Source: an uncultured Ruminococcus sp.
GTDB taxonomy: Bacteria; Bacillota; Clostridia; Oscillospirales; Acutalibacteraceae
Reading direction: 5' to 3'
DNA: 5,155 nt
NCBI GenBank assembly: GCA_946055445.1
Contig: CAMGGF010000112.1
Coordinates: forward strand, 1-5,155
Of this stretch, positions 1 to 5,155 are shown in pieces. Below the pieces are notes generated by a model that saw only the letters and a list, made by a program, of their open reading frames with translations, was not told where the DNA came from and made no database searches. Position 1 is the stretch's first letter; each line of letters begins with the position of its first letter. Position numbers and translations under genes: made by a program.

Positions 1-45
1 TTATTCCGGCAGTTATCTAAAAAAGAAAGATTTTTTACAGTATGA
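1..45 (+). CDS. possible 3' end of an upstream gene (partial)
   Basis: Frame 1 is open from the window edge to a TGA at 43-45 and would encode a 14-residue C-terminal tail rich in Lys, Arg and Phe (ending ERFFTV). The TGA overlaps the truA ATG as ATGA, a common arrangement for translationally coupled operon genes, and no promoter or terminator fits in these bases. In many Firmicutes the gene before truA is ecfT, the membrane subunit of an ECF vitamin transporter, but 14 residues are too few to identify it. Frame 2 is also open here, until 70, so the frame assignment rests mainly on the overlap. Confidence 0.4.
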   Translation, partial: LFRQLSKKERFFTV

Positions 46-782
46 AAAATTATTTGCTGACTTTGTCCTTTGACGGCACAAATTATCACGGCTGGCAGGT
101 GCAGGAAAACGCCGTAACCGTGCAGGAAACAGTCCAAAATGCCGTCGAGCGTATTCTCGGCGTGCGGGAAAATATCATCGGTTGCAGTCGCACGGACGCA
201 TTTGTGCACGCGGATATGTTCTGTTGCAATATGCGCACCGTAAAAGAAATGGCGCCCGAAAAACTGCAAACCGCGCTCAATGCGGTTTTGCCGCGGGATA
301 TTGCCGTGCTCGAATGCGGCGAAGTGCCGTATGATTTCCACGCACGGTATGATTGCACGGGCAAAACCTATCGGTATTTGCTTTTAAATCGGCAGGTGCG
401 TGACCCGTTTTACGAAAACCGCGCTTATCATTATCCGTGGCATTTGCATACCGAGTTTTTAAACGAGCAGGCACAGCAGTTTTTAGGCTTGCACGATTTT
501 TCGGCATTTTGCGCGTCTAAAACCGCCGTGGAAGATAAAGTGCGGGAAATTCGGCGCGTGCAGGTTCGCCGTAACGGGGATTTTGTGGAGTTTTCGGTTA
601 CGGGGAACGGCTTTCTTTACAATATGGTGCGCATTATGGTCGGTACGCTGTTGGATTTAAACAGCGGCAAACTGCAACGGGATTCGATTCCCGATATCAT
701 CGCCGGCAAAGACCGCGCACAAGCGGGGGTAACAGCGCCCGCGCACGGCTTGTATTTGCATCATGTGGAGTATAACAGATAA
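42..782 (+). CDS. truA: tRNA pseudouridine synthase A (TruA family)
   Basis: This 246-residue protein matches the usual TruA length. TruA isomerises uridine to pseudouridine at positions 38-40 of the tRNA anticodon arm in the cytoplasm. Visible family features are the N-terminal FDGTNYHGWQ (10-19), the catalytic-loop motif SRTDAFVHA (49-57) with the presumed nucleophile Asp52, the FHARYDCTGKTYRY block (99-112) with the conserved active-site Tyr110, HDFSAF (151-156) and the C-terminal GNGFLYNMVRIMVGTLL (188-204). The catalytic loop is atypical: canonical enzymes have Gly two residues after the Asp (TDxGVH), and here it is Phe54; Ser also precedes RTD where Gly is common. Asp, Arg and His are all kept, so activity is likely. 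The ATG at 42 overlaps a possible upstream TGA. Only a weak purine-rich stretch (AAAAGAAAGA, 21-30) precedes it, which suits translational coupling. Clostridia often carry TruA paralogues, so the exact target positions are uncertain. Confidence 0.93.
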   Translation: MKNYLLTLSFDGTNYHGWQVQENAVTVQETVQNAVERILGVRENIIGCSRTDAFVHADMFCCNMRTVKEMAPEKLQTALNAVLPRDIAVLECGEVPYDFHARYDCTGKTYRYLLLNRQVRDPFYENRAYHYPWHLHTEFLNEQAQQFLGLHDFSAFCASKTAVEDKVREIRRVQVRRNGDFVEFSVTGNGFLYNMVRIMVGTLLDLNSGKLQRDSIPDIIAGKDRAQAGVTAPAHGLYLHHVEYNR

Positions 783-784
783 AA

Positions 785-792
785 AAGGGGGG
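785..792 (+). promoter_or_regulatory. ribosome binding site fixing the start of the propeller protein
   Basis: A purine run (AAGGGGGG) begins just after the truA stop codon and ends 7 bases before the ATG at 800. An in-frame GTG at 794 lies only one base from the G run, too close for normal initiation, so the ATG at 800 is preferred. Confidence 0.6.
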
Positions 793-799
793 CGTGGAT

Positions 800-2056
800 A
801 TGGCAAAAAACGCTTCTGTGCCGCAGAAAAAAACGAAAAAGAAGTCGGCACAGCACCGCAAAAACCGTACCGTACAGGCGCGGACTATGTCGGTGTTAAA
901 GGCAGTTTGTATGATTGCCGTTTTGCTGATTTTGATAATCATTGCGGCATATCGGTTTGGCAATATCACATTTTCAAGCGTGGGGGACTATTTTTCCACC
1001 TTGATTTCCGACACGAAAAACGGTGACGGTTACCCGTATTATTTTGAAAATACAAGTGTGGAAACCGTACAATCCATCGGTTCGGATTTGTTTGTGCTCG
1101 GTGATGACGCCACTTTTGTGCTGGACGCAACCGCAAGAAAACTCGGGTATACACAGCATACTTTTTCTACACCCGTTGCGCACAGCGTCGGCGGCAGAGT
1201 TTTGCTTTTGGATGTCGGTGAAAATACATTTCGTGTACTGTCTAAAACAAAGGTATTATATGAAGAAACTTTTCGGCATAAACTCTTAACGGGTGCTATC
1301 GGAAAAGACGGTACGGTGGCCATCGCTTCCCGCGGGGAGAGTTCGCAAAGTATGCTCACGGTATACAACAAAAATCATAAAGAGGTTTTTGTTTGGAACT
1401 GTGCCGCTGAAAATATTGTTGCCGTGGCGGTTTCCGACAACGGCAAACGCGCGGCGGTTTCGGTGGTCGGTGCCGCGAACGGCGAACTGTATTCCAAGGT
1501 GCATATTTTCGATTTTGCATATACAGAACCGATTACATCTTTTGAATTTGACACCGCTGTGTCGGGTGTATGCTTTTTAACGGGCAACCGTCTGCTTTTG
1601 TACGGGAAAAATGTGTTTACCGTCGTGAACGATACCGAAAAGGAATCGGAAGAGGATTTGTCGCTGAATACGCTTTCCAACCTTTACGCCGATGACCGCC
1701 ATTTTACCGCCGCAGTGCTGTCAAAATACGGCAGTTCAGCGTCAAAAATCATCAAAGCCTATGACCGAAAAGGGAATTTGCTGTTTGAAACCGAACTTTC
1801 GGAAGGCGTGAAAGGGATTTCGTGCGACAATACTTATGTTTCCGTTCTGACGGACAGTTATTTGTATACTTACAATCGCAAAGGGGAGATTGTCGGCAAA
1901 TCTGCGGTCGAGGCCGACTGCTTAAAGCCGATAACCGACGGGAAATACACCTATGTGTATGCGATGAGTGGCATTCAATGTTATAAATCCACCGCGTTTT
2001 CCGATGAACCCCCCGAAAAAACCGTTCCCGATACCACAGGGGCGGGAATCGCTTGA
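800..2056 (+). CDS. membrane-anchored beta-propeller-like protein (DUF5711-like)
   Basis: The 418-residue product starts with about 30 strongly basic residues (KKTKKKS, HRKNR) followed by one hydrophobic segment (about 33-51). This predicts a signal anchor with the N terminus inside and the rest outside the membrane. The exterior part consists of short alternating beta-strand-like segments resembling propeller blades. Related strand-turn units recur as YNKNHKEV (189-196), YDRKGNLL (321-328) and YNRKGEIV (358-365), and a VAVSDNGKRAAVSV-type blade core lies near 210-225. The C terminus is a Pro/Thr-rich tail. Length, anchor and propeller-like pattern agree with the DUF5711 family of clostridia as I recall it; this is recognition by pattern, not a search. 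No catalytic residues are recognisable, so a scaffold or ligand-binding role at the cell surface is only a guess. The gene sits 17 bases after truA, so it is probably in the same transcript, and a new promoter follows it. Confidence 0.75.
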   Translation: MAKNASVPQKKTKKKSAQHRKNRTVQARTMSVLKAVCMIAVLLILIIIAAYRFGNITFSSVGDYFSTLISDTKNGDGYPYYFENTSVETVQSIGSDLFVLGDDATFVLDATARKLGYTQHTFSTPVAHSVGGRVLLLDVGENTFRVLSKTKVLYEETFRHKLLTGAIGKDGTVAIASRGESSQSMLTVYNKNHKEVFVWNCAAENIVAVAVSDNGKRAAVSVVGAANGELYSKVHIFDFAYTEPITSFEFDTAVSGVCFLTGNRLLLYGKNVFTVVNDTEKESEEDLSLNTLSNLYADDRHFTAAVLSKYGSSASKIIKAYDRKGNLLFETELSEGVKGISCDNTYVSVLTDSYLYTYNRKGEIVGKSAVEADCLKPITDGKYTYVYAMSGIQCYKSTAFSDEPPEKTVPDTTGAGIA

Positions 2057-2062
2057 TTTCTG

Positions 2063-2091
2063 TTGTCACAAAACAAAATATGTGCTACAAT
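2063..2091 (+). promoter_or_regulatory. sigma-A type promoter for cvpA-pgsA-clpE
   Basis: A -35 box TTGTCA (2063-2068; consensus TTGACA) and a -10 box TACAAT (2086-2091; consensus TATAAT) are separated by exactly 17 bases. TG at 2083-2084 adds an extended -10 element (TGCTACAAT). Transcription would start near 2098, leaving a leader of about 22 bases that contains the Shine-Dalgarno sequence of the CvpA gene. The AT-rich 63-base gap is the largest non-coding gap in the window. No terminator is evident before it, so read-through from the truA unit is likely as well. Confidence 0.75.
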
Positions 2092-2103
2092 AAAAAAGAA
2101 AAC

Positions 2104-2110
2104 GGAGGTG
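2104..2110 (+). promoter_or_regulatory. ribosome binding site fixing the CvpA start
   Basis: GGAGGTG is a near-perfect Shine-Dalgarno sequence ending 9 bases before the ATG at 2120. It shows that translation starts there and not at the in-frame TTG at 2063, which coincides with the -35 box. Confidence 0.85.
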
Positions 2111-2119
2111 TTTTTCTTT

Positions 2120-2818
2120 ATGATTTTGGATATTATTTTGCTCGTAATTTTGGTGGCGGCAATTGTGGCTTCCGCAAAAAAAGGCATTGTGCGAACCGTG
2201 CTTGAAATCGCCGCATTTGTACTGACGCTGGTGTTGGCGGCGCAAGTGGCCGCGCCGACGGCAAAAATGCTTTACAGTTCCTTTATGGAGGAACGCATCG
2301 AAGCCAAAATTGAGGATACGCTCACAACGGGTGAAGCGGCAACCAACAGCAAAAAAGCGGCGGTGCTGATTGACAGTCTGCCGGGATTTGCGAATAGTTA
2401 CCTCGAAAAAACCGGCGTAGACACTGCACAACTGGCGCAAAAAATCGCAAGCGGAAAAGCAGGGGCGGACACGGCGGCATATCTCACCCGAGAATTTGCA
2501 CAGCCGATTTGTGAAACCGCTTTAACGGGCATTATGTTTTTGCTTTTCGCCGCTATACTCGGTGTGATTTTGCAATTTGCGGCAAAGGCAATTTCAAAGG
2601 CGTTTGAACTGCCTGTTATCAAAACGGCGAATGCCGCTTTGGGCGGCGTGTTCGGCGCGGTGAAAGGCGCGGTCATTATTTATATTGCGGTGGCTTTGCT
2701 TGTGTTTATTGCGCCGCGCGGCAACACGGGTAAACTTCGCCAAATCGTGGACGACTCCCGCGTTGTGTCCTATACAGAGCAATATTTACCCGACTCTGTT
2801 TTCGGGGAAGGATTTTGA
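2120..2818 (+). CDS. CvpA family membrane protein
   Basis: The 232-residue product has four hydrophobic segments, at about 2-18, 28-46, 135-153 and 184-197. A hydrophilic, mostly helical loop lies between the second and third (about 50-130). The CvpA-family hallmarks are an N-terminal DIILLVILVA helix followed by KKGIVR (20-25), and the later pattern N-x3-G-G-x2-G-x2-K-G (Asn171, Gly175, Gly176, Gly179, Lys182, Gly183) just before the last helix. CvpA was named for its role in colicin V production in E. coli; relatives are linked to envelope stress and membrane integrity, but the molecular function is not settled. The loop here is longer than in E. coli CvpA (about 160 residues in all). The start was chosen from the strong Shine-Dalgarno at 2104-2110; the upstream 19 codons in the same frame are promoter DNA. 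It is first in a tight unit with pgsA and clpE, which supports a membrane-homeostasis context. Confidence 0.85.
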   Translation: MILDIILLVILVAAIVASAKKGIVRTVLEIAAFVLTLVLAAQVAAPTAKMLYSSFMEERIEAKIEDTLTTGEAATNSKKAAVLIDSLPGFANSYLEKTGVDTAQLAQKIASGKAGADTAAYLTREFAQPICETALTGIMFLLFAAILGVILQFAAKAISKAFELPVIKTANAALGGVFGAVKGAVIIYIAVALLVFIAPRGNTGKLRQIVDDSRVVSYTEQYLPDSVFGEGF

Positions 2819-2822
2819 GGTG
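2816..2822 (+). promoter_or_regulatory. ribosome binding site of pgsA overlapping the cvpA stop codon
   Basis: TGAGGTG includes the CvpA TGA stop (2816-2818) and ends 6 bases before the pgsA ATG at 2829. The overlap of stop codon and Shine-Dalgarno suggests translational coupling of the two membrane-protein genes. Confidence 0.7.
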
Positions 2823-2828
2823 TAACCG

Positions 2829-3476
2829 ATGAAAGAAAACTTGAAAAGCCTGTTTACAGGTTGCCTGACCGTGCCGAACTTGCTTTCCTTAATTCGCATT
2901 CTGCTGATTCCCGTGTTCGGTGTGCTGTTTTATCAGGGGCATATCGAATGGGCAGTCATCATTTTAGTGATTTCGGGGCTTACCGACTTTTTTGACGGTA
3001 AAATCGCCCGCCGTTTCAACCAAATCAGCGAACTCGGCAAAATGCTCGACCCCATTGCCGACAAACTGACACAAATCACAATCGCCGTTGTAATCTTTTT
3101 GGAGTTCAACAAATCCCAAAATCCCACAATGCAGTGGTTCAAATGGGTGTTCTTGTTCTTCCTGTTTAAAGAACTGCTGATGGTGATTATCGGTGCCATT
3201 ATGCTTGCCTGCGGTCTGCGCCCTGTTGCGGCGGAAATCTACGGCAAAGTCGCAACCTTTGTATTTTATGCGGTAATGGTTTTGGTCATTGCTTTCGGGC
3301 CTGAAATCGGCGCGTTGCGCACACTGTTTGTATTGCCCGATTGGCTGATGATTGGTTTGGTAATTTTGGCGGCAGTGCTCACCTTTATTGCGCTGTTAAG
3401 TTATGCGCCGCCGACCTATAAACAGTTTAAAGAGAAAAAAGCAGAAAACGACGCAAAGAAAGAATCCGAGGAATAA
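2829..3476 (+). CDS. pgsA: CDP-diacylglycerol-glycerol-3-phosphate 3-phosphatidyltransferase (PgsA-like)
   Basis: This 215-residue integral membrane enzyme belongs to the CDP-alcohol phosphatidyltransferase family. The complete signature D-x2-D-G-x2-A-R-x8-G-x3-D-x3-D is present as Asp53, Asp56, Gly57, Ala60, Arg61, Gly70, Asp74 and Asp78; these acidic residues bind the metal and the CDP group. The N-terminal TVPNLLSLIRILLIPVF (14-30) is typical of PgsA, which makes phosphatidylglycerol phosphate from CDP-diacylglycerol and glycerol 3-phosphate, the committed step to phosphatidylglycerol and cardiolipin. Several further hydrophobic segments follow. The protein is somewhat longer than the usual 180-200 residues, largely because of a charged Lys/Glu-rich tail (about 197-215). 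A cardiolipin-synthase-like or other head-group specificity in the same family cannot be excluded from the motif alone. The gene follows cvpA by 10 bases and precedes the clpE-like gene by 6. Confidence 0.85.
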   Translation: MKENLKSLFTGCLTVPNLLSLIRILLIPVFGVLFYQGHIEWAVIILVISGLTDFFDGKIARRFNQISELGKMLDPIADKLTQITIAVVIFLEFNKSQNPTMQWFKWVFLFFLFKELLMVIIGAIMLACGLRPVAAEIYGKVATFVFYAVMVLVIAFGPEIGALRTLFVLPDWLMIGLVILAAVLTFIALLSYAPPTYKQFKEKKAENDAKKESEE

Positions 3477-3482
3477 ATACGA

Positions 3483-5155
3483 ATGAATAAAAATATGCTG
3501 TGCAGCAGATGTCACAAAAACCCGGCGGTCTTTTTCATCTCAAAGGTGGACGGGGACAAGACCACAAATGAGGGGCTTTGCATTAAATGTGCAATGGAGT
3601 TGAACATCGGGCCTGTCAAACAAATTATGCAACAGATGGGGATTACCGAGGACGAAATGGAAGAAGTCTCTCAGCAGATGGAGCAGATGATGGAGGGAAT
3701 GGACGGCGAAGACGGATTTCAACCCGGCGGTGCATTGCCACTGTCTTTCCTGCAAGGTATGTTCCCCGGGGTGCAAAATGACGAGGACACCGACGGCGAC
3801 AGAATTGACCCGTCGGAAGTATCCGTTGTAGATGAACCGAAACGCGGCGGTGCGAAGAAAAAGCATGGCGGCAAAAACAACAAGCGCAAATATCTTACGA
3901 TGTACTGCACGGATTTGACCGCGCGCGCCAAAGAGGGAAAATTAGACCGCATTATCGGGCGGGACCGTGAAATTTACCGCACGGTGCAGATTTTGTGCCG
4001 CCGCACGAAGAATAACCCGTGCTTTATCGGTGAACCCGGTGTCGGTAAAACCGCGATTGCCGAAGGCTTGGCGCAGAAAATTGCCGCAGGCGAAGTACCC
4101 GCAAAACTTGCCGACAAAGAAATCCATTTGTTGGATTTAACGGCGTTGGTTGCAGGTACGCAGTTCCGCGGGCAGTTTGAAAGCCGCATTAAAGGCTTGA
4201 TTGACGAAGTGAAGTCCGAGGGGAATATCATTCTCTTTATCGATGAGGTGCACAATTTAGTCGGTACGGGTGATGCCGAGGGCAATATGAACGCGGCGAA
4301 TATTATGAAGCCTGCGCTTTCCCGCGGGGAAATTCAGGTCATCGGCGCAACCACCTTTAACGAATACCGCAAAAACATTGAAAAAGACGCCGCGCTGGAA
4401 CGCCGTTTTCAGCCGGTGAAAGTGGAAGAACCCTCTGTGCAGGATACTTACGAAATGTTGCTCGGTATCAAAAAGTATTATGAAGATTATCACAAGGTGC
4501 AAATCTCCGATAATCTTGTGTATAAAGCCGTGGTGCTGTCGGAACGCTATATTACAGACCGCTTTTTGCCTGATAAGGCGATTGACTTGTTAGACGAAGC
4601 GTGTACCTGTGCAAATCTTCGCAACAAAGCCATCAGTGATTATGAACTTTTCCTAAAACGCGTTGCGGATTTAAAAGCGGAAGAGGAAGATTTGGTTTCT
4701 GCGGTAGAAACCGAAAATGACGAAGCCAAGAAAAACGAAAAATATGCCGAATTGGCGCGTGTCCGTACGGAACTTATCTCCTGTGACAGTCAAGAGGCAG
4801 ATTTGAAAGAAAAAGCAAGCGACAACCGTGTGGTGGAAGAGGATTTGGCACAGGTTATCAATCTGTGGACGGGAATTCCCACCACCAAAATCGTGGAAGG
4901 TGATGTCAAACGCCTGGTCGGTATGGAAGACCGCCTGAAAGCGCATATCATCGGGCAAGATGAAGCGGTCGATTTGGTTGCCGCCGCAATCAAACGCAGT
5001 CGTATTCAGTTGTCGGTGCAAAAACGCCCCGCATCATTCATTTTCGTGGGACCCACGGGCGTCGGGAAAACCGAATTGGTCAAGCAACTTTCCTATGAAT
5101 TGTTTGACACACCCGAAACGCTGATTCGATTGGATATGTCCGAATTTATGGAGAA
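3483..5155 (+). CDS. clpE: ClpE-like AAA+ protease unfoldase (3' end beyond window)
   Basis: The first 557 residues are visible; the frame is open at the right edge. Residues 7-36 form a C4 zinc finger, Cys7-x2-Cys10-x22-Cys33-x2-Cys36, in the position and spacing I recall for Bacillus ClpE and similar to the start of McsA. There is no double-repeat Clp N domain. A Met/Gln/Glu-rich stretch (45-78), an acidic linker (99-118) and a basic linker (120-136) lead to the first AAA+ module. That module has Walker A GEPGVGKT (183-190), the pore-loop region GTQFRGQFE (225-233) with aromatic Phe228, Walker B ILFIDE (250-255) and the arginine pair in LERRF (305-309). A short charged coiled-coil-like middle region (about 385-445) follows, then WTGIPTTK (462-469) and the second module with Walker A GPTGVGKT (523-530). 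Such unfoldases thread damaged proteins into ClpP, but the ClpP-binding loop lies outside the window. GAGGA (3468-3472) within the pgsA end is the likely ribosome binding site, 10 bases from the ATG. ClpC-like naming is possible; the zinc finger favours ClpE. Confidence 0.9.
   Translation, partial: MNKNMLCSRCHKNPAVFFISKVDGDKTTNEGLCIKCAMELNIGPVKQIMQQMGITEDEMEEVSQQMEQMMEGMDGEDGFQPGGALPLSFLQGMFPGVQNDEDTDGDRIDPSEVSVVDEPKRGGAKKKHGGKNNKRKYLTMYCTDLTARAKEGKLDRIIGRDREIYRTVQILCRRTKNNPCFIGEPGVGKTAIAEGLAQKIAAGEVPAKLADKEIHLLDLTALVAGTQFRGQFESRIKGLIDEVKSEGNIILFIDEVHNLVGTGDAEGNMNAANIMKPALSRGEIQVIGATTFNEYRKNIEKDAALERRFQPVKVEEPSVQDTYEMLLGIKKYYEDYHKVQISDNLVYKAVVLSERYITDRFLPDKAIDLLDEACTCANLRNKAISDYELFLKRVADLKAEEEDLVSAVETENDEAKKNEKYAELARVRTELISCDSQEADLKEKASDNRVVEEDLAQVINLWTGIPTTKIVEGDVKRLVGMEDRLKAHIIGQDEAVDLVAAAIKRSRIQLSVQKRPASFIFVGPTGVGKTELVKQLSYELFDTPETLIRLDMSEFME

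Noticed and set aside
794..799. GTG at 794 as the start of the propeller protein
   Set aside because: It is one base from the G-rich ribosome binding site; the ATG at 800 has proper spacing.
1548..1576. TTGACA at 1548-1553 as an internal promoter
   Set aside because: At 17 or 18 bases downstream the sequence is TGCTTT or GCTTTT, which does not resemble a -10 box, and the site is inside a coding region.
1039..1680. Reverse-strand reading frames of about 100 residues opposite the propeller gene
   Set aside because: They overlap a continuous forward gene with a good start and ribosome binding site and have no family features.
2024..2049. Hairpin GTTCCCG/CGGGAAT at the end of the propeller gene as a terminator
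   Set aside because: The stem is only 7 pairs including a G-T wobble, the loop is 12 bases, it lies inside the coding sequence and no U-rich tract follows.
2066..2440. 124-residue reverse-strand reading frame opposite the CvpA gene
   Set aside because: It lies antisense to a well-supported gene, is rich in Arg, His and Cys as expected from a shadow frame, and shows no recognisable domain.
3483..3593. A separate mcsA-like gene before a Clp gene
   Set aside because: The zinc finger is in the same uninterrupted frame as the AAA+ modules, as in ClpE, with no stop codon between them.
3540..4502. Several reverse-strand reading frames opposite the 5' part of the clpE-like gene
   Set aside because: The forward frame encodes intact Walker motifs and a zinc finger throughout, so these are antisense shadows.

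Overview
This looks like an ordinary chromosomal stretch from a Gram-positive, probably clostridial (Firmicutes/Bacillota) bacterium. A Ruminococcaceae/Oscillospirales-like lineage fits best. The reasons are the ClpE-type unfoldase with an N-terminal zinc finger, a CvpA-family membrane protein, a protein resembling the DUF5711 family, SD-led genes with gaps of 6 to 63 bases, and mid-range base composition. The taxonomic call is inference from gene content; there is no rRNA or other marker here to confirm it.

All genes lie on the + strand. Bases 1-45 hold what may be the last codons of an upstream gene, whose TGA overlaps the truA start codon (ATGA). truA (42-782, tRNA pseudouridine synthase) is followed after 17 bases by a membrane-anchored, beta-propeller-like protein (800-2056). 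A 63-base gap (2057-2119) carries the only convincing promoter in the window: TTGTCA, 17 bases, then TACAAT with an extended TG. It drives a CvpA-family membrane protein (2120-2818). Next come pgsA (2829-3476, phospholipid head-group transferase) and a clpE-like AAA+ unfoldase gene (from 3483, running off the right edge). Intergenic gaps after the promoter are only 10 and 6 bases, so cvpA-like, pgsA and clpE are probably co-transcribed.

The first transcription unit joins tRNA modification to an envelope protein. The second joins two membrane-associated functions (CvpA, phosphatidylglycerol phosphate synthesis) to protein quality control. Every base is accounted for by genes or short regulatory gaps. 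I found no mobile element, CRISPR array, RNA gene or convincing terminator.

I did not find an obviously new system. The points most worth checking are a missing glycine in the TruA catalytic motif, the zinc finger plus charge-switching linker of the ClpE-like protein with no visible CtsR or CIRCE site, and the promoter that lies under a spurious N-terminal extension of the CvpA frame.
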